From: a gamma proteobacterium SCGC AAA168-P09
Lineage (GTDB): Bacteria; Pseudomonadota; Gammaproteobacteria; Magnimaribacterales; D2472
Reading direction: 5' to 3'
Length of the DNA: 64,000 bases
Assembly (NCBI GenBank): GCA_000385055.1
Contig: ARRL01000001.1
Span: 202,354 to 266,353 of the forward strand
Numbering within the stretch: position 1 is the stretch's first letter; every line of letters begins with the position of its first letter. Below the pieces are notes generated by a model. The model was not told the DNA's origin. It ran no database searches and worked only from the letters and a program-made list of their open reading frames with translations. The position numbers were made by a program, and so were the translations under genes. Shown one piece after another: positions 15,940-26,413 of this stretch.

Positions 15940-17244
15940 ATGATTGTTGATCAAATCCAAATACCTAAAACACTAATTATCTTCTTAGAAATAGATTCTC
16001 TAAAAACTGGAGATGAGCTAGAGAATATGTTTAAAGAATTCAATGAGTTAGTAAATTCTGCTGGCGCTGAAATAGTTGAAAAAAGTATTAGTAAGCAAAC
16101 TAAACCGTCCATAAGTCATTTTATTAATAAAGGTAAATTAGAAGAAATTAAATTATTAGTTGACTCTTCTTGCGCAGAACTTGTAATTGTTAATCATCAA
16201 CTATCAGCTTCACAAGCAAGAAATCTTGAACTAAAACTTAAAGTAAGAGTTATAGATAAGACTGAATTAATATTAGATATTTTTGCATCACGGGCAACAA
16301 CTCATATTGGTAAACTGCAAGTTGAGCTTGCTCAGTTAAATCATCTCTCAACAAGATTGATAAGAGGATGGACCCACTTAGAGAGACAAAAAGGAGGTAT
16401 TGGTCTAAGAGGTCCTGGTGAAACCCAGCTAGAAACTGATAGACGTCTAATAGGCCATCGAATTAAGCGATTAAAAGCTCGTCTTGATAAAGCGCATAAA
16501 CAAAAACAACTTAATAGTTATTCAAGGAAGAAGAGTAGAAATAAATTAGTTGCCTTAGTTGGATATACTAATGCAGGCAAAACTACATTATTTAATTCTT
16601 TAACTAATAGTAAACAACAAGCTGAAGACAAGCTTTTTGCAACTTTAGACTCTGTGACAAGAAAAAATATTGATCCAGAACTAGGGCCAATATTATTTTC
16701 AGATACCGTTGGCTTTATCTCACAACTCCCAACTCAATTAATAGAATCTTTTAAAGCAACTCTTGATGAGTTGAGATCAGCAGATCTTTTACTTCATATT
16801 GTAGACATATCAGATTCTGACTGCAGACAAAAGGAAATTGAAGTTAATAAGATCCTTGAAGATCTAAATTTACAATCTATTCCTCAAATAAGAGTAAATA
16901 ATAAGTGTGATTTAAAAGAGGCTTTAAATCTAAAGACTAATTTTGAGATAGAAAAAAAAGAGGCATGGATATCTGCGGAAAAGAACATAGGCATAGATGA
17001 TTTAAGAGATTTAATTAATATAGAACTATTCAACGGAATGTATAAAGGATGGATTTCGCTTGAAGCTTCTTTAGGAAATATCAGATCAAAGTTATTTAGA
17101 ATGGGGTGTGTTAATGAAGAAAAGGTCTCAGCAACTGGTCAGATTTTTGCGCACATTGATATTGGTCATGATGAGTTAGATCGTTTTATTGGAATTAATG
17201 GATTTGCTCTTTGTAATGACAAGGATATACTTTTAGAAAATTAA
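15940..17244 (+). CDS. hflX: GTPase HflX
   Basis: A 434-residue ribosome-associated GTPase. The N-terminal HflX domain (about 1-180) is followed by the signature GGIGLRGPGETQLETDRR; the G domain starts with the P-loop GYTNAGKTT (about 208-216) and has DTVGF (G3) and NKCD (G4). HflX splits or rescues stalled 70S ribosomes, notably under heat stress. In most gammaproteobacteria hflX lies between hfq and hflK; here it is alone with doxX, about 41 kb from hflK-hflC in the same window. Length and motifs are normal. The following gene starts 7 bp after its stop. Confidence 0.95.
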   Translation: MIVDQIQIPKTLIIFLEIDSLKTGDELENMFKEFNELVNSAGAEIVEKSISKQTKPSISHFINKGKLEEIKLLVDSSCAELVIVNHQLSASQARNLELKLKVRVIDKTELILDIFASRATTHIGKLQVELAQLNHLSTRLIRGWTHLERQKGGIGLRGPGETQLETDRRLIGHRIKRLKARLDKAHKQKQLNSYSRKKSRNKLVALVGYTNAGKTTLFNSLTNSKQQAEDKLFATLDSVTRKNIDPELGPILFSDTVGFISQLPTQLIESFKATLDELRSADLLLHIVDISDSDCRQKEIEVNKILEDLNLQSIPQIRVNNKCDLKEALNLKTNFEIEKKEAWISAEKNIGIDDLRDLINIELFNGMYKGWISLEASLGNIRSKLFRMGCVNEEKVSATGQIFAHIDIGHDELDRFIGINGFALCNDKDILLEN

Positions 17245-17251
17245 AAAAAAT

Positions 17252-17704
17252 ATGAAAAAAATTAATACCAGATTAGATTCAATAACAAATCCTCTTTATA
17301 GCTTAGCACCATGGTTTTTTAGGATTGCTCTTGGAGTCGCATTTTTTATTCATGGTTATAAAAAACTACCAGCTCCATTCATGATGGAAGAACAGCACAG
17401 AATGGTTACATGGTTTGAAAGTATGTTTATGCCATTTCCAGAGCTGATTGTTTCATTGGTTATTTTGATTGAAATATTTGGTGGAATAGGCATTATTCTT
17501 GGAGGATTGATTGGATTATTTGCTAATCAAGCAGGGCATTTTATTACCAGGCTTTCAGGTCTTACTCTATTTATATTAATGATTAATATTTTTTACTTTG
17601 GACATCCTGATTGGTTTGTTTGGCCGCCCATAAAACTTCTTACCAGTGAGCAATTATTTTTATTTGCTCTTAGTACTTACTTTATGATTCGCGGAAACAA
17701 GTAA
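17252..17704 (+). CDS. DoxX family membrane protein
   Basis: A 150-residue protein with about four membrane helices. PWFFRIALGVAFFIHGYKKL at residues 19-38 is the DoxX family start, followed by IEIFGGIGIILGGL and a final helix near LFLFALSTYFMIRG. Members are inner-membrane proteins linked to thiol and redox homeostasis or to quinone-linked oxidation; no partner gene here narrows this down. It begins 7 bp after hflX and is probably co-transcribed with it. Confidence 0.8.
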   Translation: MKKINTRLDSITNPLYSLAPWFFRIALGVAFFIHGYKKLPAPFMMEEQHRMVTWFESMFMPFPELIVSLVILIEIFGGIGIILGGLIGLFANQAGHFITRLSGLTLFILMINIFYFGHPDWFVWPPIKLLTSEQLFLFALSTYFMIRGNK

Positions 17705-17774
17705 TTTAAATAGCTAAAAACCTTATATTTAAAGCATTATAAAAAAAATAACTTTTTTATAAATTCTACTTGCA

Positions 17775-17793
17775 AATGAGAATCATTCTCATT
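17775..17793. promoter_or_regulatory. Fur box upstream of the TonB-dependent receptor
   Basis: AATGAGAATCATTCTCATT is a perfect 9-1-9 inverted repeat (only the centre base is unpaired) and matches the Fur consensus GATAATGATAATCATTATC at most positions. It lies about 130 bp upstream of the receptor start codon and is followed by a further partial ATTATCATT repeat. Binding of Fe-Fur here would repress the receptor when iron is plentiful. Confidence 0.85.
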
Positions 17794-17924
17794 ATCATTT
17801 ACATCTCTTGAAGGTTATAGACTATTATTCTTCTAAAAATAGTATGCTTTTTTTTGGTGATTTAGTCTTGAATGATCACAATCTATAGAAGAATTGGTAA
17901 CTTTGAAGAACTATTGAGAAAAAA

Positions 17925-20135
17925 ATGAATAGAGTTTATAAAAAAGTTAATCAAGATAAATTACCCTTAATTCTTGTTACTGCTTTAGTCCTAACATCAA
18001 TAATGATTAGTTTTAATGTAAAAGTTGAAGCTAGTATGGATGTAGAGGTAATAACTATTATTGGTACAAAAAAAGATTTGAAAGATCTTGCAGGATCGGG
18101 AGCTGTTATTGATAACGAAGCTTTAGAGAAGGCAATGGACACAGATATTGCAAAAATACTTTCAGCTGTACCTGGAATGTATATGAGAACTGAAGAGGGT
18201 TATGGTCTTAGACCTAATATATCTATTAGAGGTACTGCTATTGAAAGATCAGGTAAGATTACAATCATGGAAGATGGAGTCCTTGTTGCACCATCTCCAT
18301 ATACATCTTCAGCAGCATATTACTTTCCATCAACTGGAAGAATTCATTCCGTTGAAATTCTTAAAGGACCTTCTGCAGTTTCGCAAGGACCTCAAACCAT
18401 TGGAGGAGCTATAAATTTAATTAGCACTCCGATTCCTGAAACCAATTCAGGAAAATTCATTCAAGAGTTAGGAGAAAATGGTTTGGCTAGAACACATACT
18501 TACTATGGAGGCACCAATGGTAAATTGGGTGCACTTGTTGAAGTTCATGAGCACTCAAGTGATGGGTTTGATAGGATTGCAAACATAGATGAAGACACAG
18601 GTTTTAATAAATCTGACCTTATGATCAAGACTAGATATCAATCTGGTAATCATTCTTTAACATTTAAAATGTTAGATTTAGATGAAACATCTAATCAGTC
18701 ATATGTCGGCCTATCCCAAGCAAGTTTTAATGCAAATCCTAGAATGAGATATGGCGCTACAGCCTATGACAAGATGATGAATGATGGAGAGCAAAGGTCT
18801 TTAACGTATGTGGGTGATTTTGATAATTTAGGTATTGTATTCACTTCATGGAGTAACGATTATCATCGAGACTGGTTTAAAGTGAGTGACTTTAATAATG
18901 ATTCAGAGCATGGCGAAAGAGATGATGTAAATGAATTAATTAGTGATGCTAATAATGGCAGTGCAAATGCTCAGGCAATTTTAGATGGTGAGCTAGCTGT
19001 TGAAATCGAATATAAGCACAACAATAGATATTATACGAATGAAGGCTATCAATTTTCAGTATCTGCCGATATCAATAATCATTCTTTAACAATAGGCTAT
19101 AGAGATATGGAAGACTCAGAAAGCAGAATCCAAGCATACGAATATTCTGATCAAGCTGCAGATGGATCACTTTCTGCACTATATGGATATAAAGGTCTTG
19201 GTGGAAGTGATAATAGGCTAAGAGAATCAAGCGCAATCTCATATTATCTAGAAGATACTATGCACTTTGGAAAGCTAGATGTTACGGTAGGTTATAGGTC
19301 TGAAGATTATGATCAACGACACAGAAGGTGGGCTGAAGGTGCTGGGCCAAATCTTAATGCTGTAAGAAATACAATTGTTCTTGATACATTTGCTGAGAAT
19401 GATCACGCAACCTCAAGTCTTGCTGCTAAATATAAAATAAGCAATAACCTTATTATAGTTGCTGGTTTTCATAAGGGTATGACTCCAATGTTTGGCTCTG
19501 ATCCTGAAGAAGCAGATAATACTGAGATTGGTTTTAGATATTCTAAGAATACTTCTAATATTGAAGTTTTCTATTTTGCTAGTGATTATTCAAATCTAGC
19601 AGCCGAATGCACTCAAGTTAATGGTCTTGCATGTGATCCAGCTGAGTCAGCCATATTTTCTGGAGGCAAAGCTGATGTTACTGGTATAGAGATAAGTGGC
19701 TCATGGATCTTTGAGGGTAAGAGAGTCTCTTACCCAATAGCATTAAGCTACACATCTACTGATGCTGTATTTAAGAATAGCTCAAATAGTGACTATTTTG
19801 GTTTAGTTGCTGTTGGAGATGATCTGCCCTATATACCTGATACATCATTATCTCTGGTTGCTGGATTTATAAATGATTCAGGCTTAAGTGGCAATCTAAG
19901 ACTTATAGATATTGGCTCATCATGTTCAGTAGCAACATGCGGAATTTATAATAAAATAGATGCCCATACAATCTTAGATGCAAATTTAAAAAGATCGTTA
20001 AATGATTCAATAGACATCTACGTGATTGTAGAAAATATTCTTGATGATGCTAATATTATTTCTAGAGCTCCATCTGAGGGAGTAAGATCACAAAAGCCAA
20101 GAACTATGAAAGTTGGTTTTTCATATAAGTTTTAA
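17925..20135 (+). CDS. TonB-dependent outer-membrane receptor, FecA-like (iron uptake)
   Basis: A 736-residue TonB-dependent transporter. A long signal peptide (about 1-36, ending VKVEA) is followed by a TonB-box-like DVEVITIIGT and a plug domain (about 45-165) with LRPNISIRGTAIERSGKI, MEDGVLVAPSPY and VEILKGPSAVSQGP, a pattern close to the ferric dicitrate receptor FecA. The remainder is a 22-strand barrel ending in the usual aromatic residue (GFSYKF). FecA's extra N-terminal signalling domain is absent, and no fecIR-type regulators are nearby. With the Fur box upstream, uptake of a ferric chelate is the best guess; the exact ligand is unknown. Confidence 0.85.
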   Translation: MNRVYKKVNQDKLPLILVTALVLTSIMISFNVKVEASMDVEVITIIGTKKDLKDLAGSGAVIDNEALEKAMDTDIAKILSAVPGMYMRTEEGYGLRPNISIRGTAIERSGKITIMEDGVLVAPSPYTSSAAYYFPSTGRIHSVEILKGPSAVSQGPQTIGGAINLISTPIPETNSGKFIQELGENGLARTHTYYGGTNGKLGALVEVHEHSSDGFDRIANIDEDTGFNKSDLMIKTRYQSGNHSLTFKMLDLDETSNQSYVGLSQASFNANPRMRYGATAYDKMMNDGEQRSLTYVGDFDNLGIVFTSWSNDYHRDWFKVSDFNNDSEHGERDDVNELISDANNGSANAQAILDGELAVEIEYKHNNRYYTNEGYQFSVSADINNHSLTIGYRDMEDSESRIQAYEYSDQAADGSLSALYGYKGLGGSDNRLRESSAISYYLEDTMHFGKLDVTVGYRSEDYDQRHRRWAEGAGPNLNAVRNTIVLDTFAENDHATSSLAAKYKISNNLIIVAGFHKGMTPMFGSDPEEADNTEIGFRYSKNTSNIEVFYFASDYSNLAAECTQVNGLACDPAESAIFSGGKADVTGIEISGSWIFEGKRVSYPIALSYTSTDAVFKNSSNSDYFGLVAVGDDLPYIPDTSLSLVAGFINDSGLSGNLRLIDIGSSCSVATCGIYNKIDAHTILDANLKRSLNDSIDIYVIVENILDDANIISRAPSEGVRSQKPRTMKVGFSYKF

Positions 20136-20169
20136 ATATTACTTAGAGATAAGTTAGATCACCAATATC

Positions 20170-20200
20170 AAGGACTAGTTTTTACCCAGTCTTTTATTTT
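20170..20200 (+). terminator. Rho-independent-like terminator after the TonB receptor
   Basis: AAGGACT (20170-20176) pairs with AGTCTTT (20188-20194) with one G-U pair, followed by TTTATTTT. It separates the receptor from the tRNA-Ala gene. Confidence 0.6.
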
Positions 20201-20251
20201 AATAACTATACAAATTTAAAAGATTTCAAGTACAATACTCATTCAAAAAAT

Positions 20252-20327
20252 GGGGCTATAGCTCAGCTGGGAGAGCACCTGCTTTGCAAGCAGGGGGTCC
20301 GCGGTTCGATCCCGCGTAGCTCCACCA
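20252..20327 (+). tRNA. tRNA-Ala (UGC anticodon)
   Basis: A complete 76-nt cloverleaf: acceptor GGGGCTA/TAGCTCC including the G3-U70 pair that defines alanine tRNAs, D arm GCTC/GAGC, anticodon arm CCTGC-TTTGCAA-GCAGG, T arm CGCGG-TTCGATC-CCGCG, and encoded CCA. TACAAT (20231-20236) is a likely -10 box. It stands alone rather than inside a 16S-23S spacer and lies 5 bp from the end of the oxyR gene on the other strand. Confidence 0.95.
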
Positions 20328-20332
20328 TTTCT

Positions 20333-21235
20333 TTAAAAAATACTTTTTGAATATCTTTTTAGCTCATCTTTAAATATATCTTTCAAAAATATTACATTTT
20401 CTATGTCTGTGTAAGTTGGTCTCACTATTATAGCTAGCTCTCTATGAGGGCCTGGTTCATTTAAGATAGCTTTTTGAATCTTTGAGTTAGTATTAATCAG
20501 ATGCTTAATTGACATATGAGGCACAAGGGTTGAACCCATATTATTAGCAACTAATTGAATTAATGTAGCTAGGCTGGATGCTTCCATCGAAAATTGCTGA
20601 TTATCATTAATCTTACATGCCGCCAGTACATGATTTTTTAAACAATGCCCATCATCAAGTAACATTAATTCTGAAAAATTTATATCTTTAGCTTTTAAAG
20701 ATTTCTTATATTTATTATTTTTGTGACTTATGTAATAAAAGTTTTCTTCCCAAAATTTAAAAGATAATAACCCTCTTAAATTATATGGAAGAGCAAGAAT
20801 AGCCATATCCAGATCACCATCATTAACCTTTTGTACTAATGAGCTAGATTTGCTCTCTAAAATTTTCAATTTTAGATTTGGATAATATTTTTTTAATTTT
20901 GGTAGAACTAGAGGAAGCAAATATGGACCTATAGTTGGAATAATTCCAATAGTTAACGGAGAGCTTAGTGGAGCTTTTTGTTTTTCACCAAGATTTTTTA
21001 TATCTTCGATATGAAATTGAATTGTTTCAACTTTTTTAAGGAGCTCTAAGCCAAGCTTGGTGACTATGACTTTCTTATTTGTTCTTTCAAAAATTTGAAA
21101 ACCTATTTGATTTTCCAGTTCTGCAATCGCATTACTTAGGGTTGAAGGAGATACAAAACAATCATCGGCTGCTTTTTTAAAGTGCAGTCTCTTAGCAACT
21201 GCAAGCGCATAATTTAATTGTTTGATGGAGAACAT
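20333..21235 (-). CDS. oxyR: Hydrogen-peroxide sensing LysR-type regulator OxyR
   Basis: A 300-residue LysR-type regulator. The N-terminal winged helix-turn-helix (about 1-60, FKKAADDCFVSPSTLSNAIAELE) is followed by the effector domain. LLDDGHCLKNHVLAAC contains two cysteines nine residues apart in the context of Cys199 and Cys208 of Escherichia coli OxyR, which form the disulfide that activates the protein when peroxide is present. The gene is divergent from katG, its classical target, across a 111-bp intergenic region. This pairing and the cysteine spacing make the assignment firm. Confidence 0.93.
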   Translation of the reverse strand: MFSIKQLNYALAVAKRLHFKKAADDCFVSPSTLSNAIAELENQIGFQIFERTNKKVIVTKLGLELLKKVETIQFHIEDIKNLGEKQKAPLSSPLTIGIIPTIGPYLLPLVLPKLKKYYPNLKLKILESKSSSLVQKVNDGDLDMAILALPYNLRGLLSFKFWEENFYYISHKNNKYKKSLKAKDINFSELMLLDDGHCLKNHVLAACKINDNQQFSMEASSLATLIQLVANNMGSTLVPHMSIKHLINTNSKIQKAILNEPGPHRELAIIVRPTYTDIENVIFLKDIFKDELKRYSKSIF

Positions 21236-21237
21236 TT

Positions 21238-21258
21238 ATGTTCATTTTATTCGAACAT
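21238..21258. promoter_or_regulatory. Inverted repeat in the oxyR-katG intergenic region (putative OxyR site)
   Basis: ATGTTC and GAACAT arms enclose nine AT-rich bases immediately upstream of the oxyR start codon, giving a LysR-type dyad. OxyR would be expected to bind here to repress its own gene and, when oxidised, to activate katG. The match to the extended OxyR consensus (spaced ATAG/CTAT elements) is weak, so the role is inferred from position and symmetry. Confidence 0.45.
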
Positions 21259-21325
21259 AAAGTATATTAATAGTATATTTATCAATATATAAAAATTAGT
21301 TAAAGTATTAGTAACTCAAATTTAA

Positions 21326-23500
<2,175 letters not shown>

Positions 23501-23507
23501 AGAGTAT

Positions 23508-23530
23508 TCAGGTGCTTATATAGCACCTGA
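23508..23530 (+). terminator. Terminator hairpin after katG
   Basis: TCAGGTGCT and AGCACCTGA form a perfect 9-bp stem with a TATAT loop, 7 bases after the katG stop, followed by GCTTTAAT. Confidence 0.75.
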
Positions 23531-23569
23531 GCTTTAATATTATCTTAATAAGCTTATAATCTCCGGCAT

Positions 23570-24295
23570 ATGGATAAAGATTTATGGACTAAAATTCAAG
23601 ATGAAATCAAGCTAAGAGTTGAAGCAGAACCAAGTCTTGGATCTTTCTTATATTCACTTGTTCTATCTCAAAAAGATTTAATTGGAGCAGTTGCATCAAT
23701 CTTAGCTTCAAAATTACATAGTGATGCTCTGTCAGCAATGGATATTAAGAAATTTATTTTAGAGGTTTACAGAGATTGTAAAGATATAGAAAAAAATCTT
23801 GAAGAAGATATAAAGTTTTTTAAAGATCATGATCCTGCTTGTAGTTACTTTTCTACGCCATTACTTTTTTATAAGGGTTTTTTAGGGTTAGCTACCTATA
23901 GAGCGGCACACTGTTTATGGAATAACGAACGCCACACCATGGCACTATTCTTTCAAAATAGGGCATCTGAAGTATTTGGTGTCGATATTCATCCTGCTGC
24001 AAAAATTGCTGGAGCGGTGATGATTGATCATGCAACAGGCGTAGTAATTGGAGAGACTTCTGAAATTGAATCTGAGGTATCAATTTTTCAAGGCGTAACA
24101 TTAGGTGGTAAGGGTTTTGAATCAGGTAAAAGACACCCCAATATTAAAAAAGGAGCATCAATATTTGCTGCTAGCACTGTTCTCGGTGATATTACAATAG
24201 GAGAGGGTGCAATTGTGGCAGCTGGCAGTCTTGTTCTAAAAGACGTACCAAGTAACACTACCGTTGCTGGAGTGCCTGCCAAAATAAGATCTTAA
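23570..24295 (+). CDS. cysE: Serine O-acetyltransferase CysE
   Basis: A 241-residue enzyme that acetylates serine to O-acetylserine, the first step of cysteine synthesis. The N-terminal helical domain (about 1-140) precedes a left-handed beta-helix built from hexapeptide repeats; DIHPAAKIAGAVMIDHATGVVIGET (about 143-167) includes the catalytic His/Asp context, and the chain ends VAGVPAKIRS. The length agrees with the short CysE form; the C-terminus lacks the extended tail that in Escherichia coli ends in Ile and docks CysK. It follows katG but is separated by the terminator. Confidence 0.93.
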   Translation: MDKDLWTKIQDEIKLRVEAEPSLGSFLYSLVLSQKDLIGAVASILASKLHSDALSAMDIKKFILEVYRDCKDIEKNLEEDIKFFKDHDPACSYFSTPLLFYKGFLGLATYRAAHCLWNNERHTMALFFQNRASEVFGVDIHPAAKIAGAVMIDHATGVVIGETSEIESEVSIFQGVTLGGKGFESGKRHPNIKKGASIFAASTVLGDITIGEGAIVAAGSLVLKDVPSNTTVAGVPAKIRS

Positions 24296-24301
24296 ATGTT
24301 C

Positions 24302-25552
24302 CTATCTAGCCCTCACTGTTAAGAAGCCTTGATAGCTTTGATATATATAAATTAGACATACTATAAAAATATTTACATATAGCTGACTACTTAAGAGAGT
24401 TGTTGAAAGAATATTAGTATTTAGAATGCCAAAGAATTCAATCGATGAAATGCCCAACACAGAAAACATTAATATTACAAAATACATGTATCTTTTACCC
24501 TCTAAAAGAAGGCCAGTCATTGAGCTTAATACTGTTATAGCAACTGCGAGTATAAAAATTTCGTTGTAAGTTAACTGAGATAGAAAAAATAAGACAGAAG
24601 TAGAGACTATACCGGTGAACATAAGTTGTAAAAAGCTAAAAACTTTTATATCTGTTGTTACTTCAGGATCATACTTGATATAAAAATCTTTAGTATCCTT
24701 TTCCTCTATGCAGTCATCAGGCCTCCAGTAGGTTTTAGAGAACCATACCTTTACTTTATCGCTCAACTTTTTAGTTTTAATGGAATCTTTAAACATATTT
24801 ATAAAAATTTGAAAATTTGCCCATATAGGATTCCAGCTCTGAAGCGCACTTACAGTTCCATATACAGGCTGAATCTCAGGATCTCTAGCGATATATGTTC
24901 CAAACATGCGATCCCATATTATAAAAACTCCACCATAGTTAGCATCTATATACTCTTTATTTTTAGCATGATGAATCCCATGATTCATTGGAGTGATAAA
25001 TATTTTTTCAAAGAAACCAAGATGACCTATATGTTCTGTATGAACCCAAAATTGATACACCAAATTAATACCGGCTACAGTGACAAAAACTTCTCCAGGA
25101 ACTCCAAGAAATACCATAGGGAGATAAAAAATCCATTTCCACAACCACCCAGTGCTAGTCTGTCTTAAAGCTGTAGATAGGTTGAACTCTTCACCGTGGT
25201 GATGGACACTGTGAGTAGCCCATAAAATTTTTATTTCATGATGCATTCTATGCATCCAGTAATAGGAAAGATCATAGAGAAGAAAGGCCACAATCCAAGT
25301 AAGTGGATTCTTAACTGATAAAAGACCAACATTAAAGTATTTACTTATGTATACAAAAATTAGACTTTGCAAACCAAGATTTAACATAGTTGGATATCTA
25401 CTAATCATCCCTATGGATAGACTAGTAAATGTATCATTAAGTCTATAGTTACTTTTGCCTTTGTAGATACCATAACAGTACTCGATGAGAATTAGCAGCA
25501 TGAAAACTGGTATTGCAAAGGTAATAATCGATGATTTATCTGTAACTATCAT
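24302..25552 (-). CDS. Sterol desaturase/fatty acid hydroxylase superfamily membrane protein
   Basis: A 416-residue membrane protein with several helices at both ends and the histidine clusters of the superfamily in the middle: HRMHHE (about residue 101), HSVHHHGE and NHGIHHAKN. These eight or more histidines bind a di-iron centre for O2-dependent hydroxylation or desaturation of lipids. The extended C-terminal membrane part (about 290-410) and the WDRMFGTYI motif resemble alkylglycerol monooxygenase-type members (AGMO/TMEM195). The substrate is unknown. It converges with cysE (6 bp between stops) and is the last gene of the long minus-strand series. Confidence 0.8.
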   Translation of the reverse strand: MIVTDKSSIITFAIPVFMLLILIEYCYGIYKGKSNYRLNDTFTSLSIGMISRYPTMLNLGLQSLIFVYISKYFNVGLLSVKNPLTWIVAFLLYDLSYYWMHRMHHEIKILWATHSVHHHGEEFNLSTALRQTSTGWLWKWIFYLPMVFLGVPGEVFVTVAGINLVYQFWVHTEHIGHLGFFEKIFITPMNHGIHHAKNKEYIDANYGGVFIIWDRMFGTYIARDPEIQPVYGTVSALQSWNPIWANFQIFINMFKDSIKTKKLSDKVKVWFSKTYWRPDDCIEEKDTKDFYIKYDPEVTTDIKVFSFLQLMFTGIVSTSVLFFLSQLTYNEIFILAVAITVLSSMTGLLLEGKRYMYFVILMFSVLGISSIEFFGILNTNILSTTLLSSQLYVNIFIVCLIYIYQSYQGFLTVRAR

Positions 25553-25579
25553 TGGTAAAAGTTGTTAATTATTTACATT

Positions 25580-26395
25580 TTAGGTACTGGCATTCAAATA
25601 TGCAATAGCGCCTATTGCATTTCCAAATTCTCTATTTTTTTTATATTCTCCTGAAATATTAACAAGCTCTAATCTTTTATCTATTCCGTTCTTAACTATG
25701 TCTAGTAGAGAAGTTCTCCCGATAAAGTAAATTTTTGACACATCTATCATTAGAGCATTCAAATATGAAATTGTTCCAATAACTTCCCCAACCATGTTTG
25801 ATAGAGATGAGCTAATATCTTGCTCTAAAAAATTATTCTCATATCTTGCTTTTGCAAAATTAGAAGCTGTAATTTCTGGGTACAATGTTCCAATTTCGTT
25901 TACAACATCACCAATTAATGAATCTAAGTTATCTTTATTTCCTTTTAGAGCTAAATTATTAATTTCTTCAGCATTTTCTTTACCAATAATTAGATTGCTA
26001 AGTCCTTGAAGAGTGCCACCTCCAACTGATATACCACCCATATGACTATATTCACCATTAATAAATGCTACACATGCAGTTCCAGTTCCGCAGCTTACGG
26101 CAAGGTATTTAGAATCATGGATACTATACAAATGTTTTGCGCCATAGCCTATTGCCTCAATTTCATTTACTTTAACTATAGGGATTCCCCTAAACACGTT
26201 TTTTATGTCACTAGACTTACCCCCAGTAACCGCAATAACTTCTACATCACTAATTTTAATTTTTATATGTACTAGTAATTTCTCAATAAACTCTTCACTA
26301 ATTTCTTCTGACGGGAATGTAAAAAAATTCATTTCTCCATCTTTATAGGAGACTATGTCTGTATTAGTAATACCAAAATCAAAGGCTAATTTCAC
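25580..26395 (-). CDS. coaW: Type II pantothenate kinase-like protein (Fumble/CoaW family)
   Basis: A 271-residue member of the acetate/sugar kinase fold. FDFGITNTDIV (about 5-15) is the phosphate 1 loop; VSCGTGTACVAF is phosphate 2; HMGGISVGGGTLQGLSNLI (about 125-143) is the block typical of eukaryotic PanK and staphylococcal CoaW. It should phosphorylate pantothenate, the first step of CoA synthesis, with no feedback inhibition by CoA as seen for CoaW. Most gammaproteobacteria use type I (CoaA) or type III (CoaX) enzymes, so a type II form is unexpected. The catalytic Glu of PanKs is plausible at EIEAIGYGAKHL but not certain. Confidence 0.7.
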   Translation of the reverse strand: MKLAFDFGITNTDIVSYKDGEMNFFTFPSEEISEEFIEKLLVHIKIKISDVEVIAVTGGKSSDIKNVFRGIPIVKVNEIEAIGYGAKHLYSIHDSKYLAVSCGTGTACVAFINGEYSHMGGISVGGGTLQGLSNLIIGKENAEEINNLALKGNKDNLDSLIGDVVNEIGTLYPEITASNFAKARYENNFLEQDISSSLSNMVGEVIGTISYLNALMIDVSKIYFIGRTSLLDIVKNGIDKRLELVNISGEYKKNREFGNAIGAIAYLNAST

Positions 26396-26413
26396 AATAT
26401 AAACTTGTTATGA

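Noticed and set aside
24809..25168. 119-residue plus-strand frame inside the sterol-desaturase gene
   Set aside because: Antisense shadow of the histidine-rich coding region; no start signal or family.
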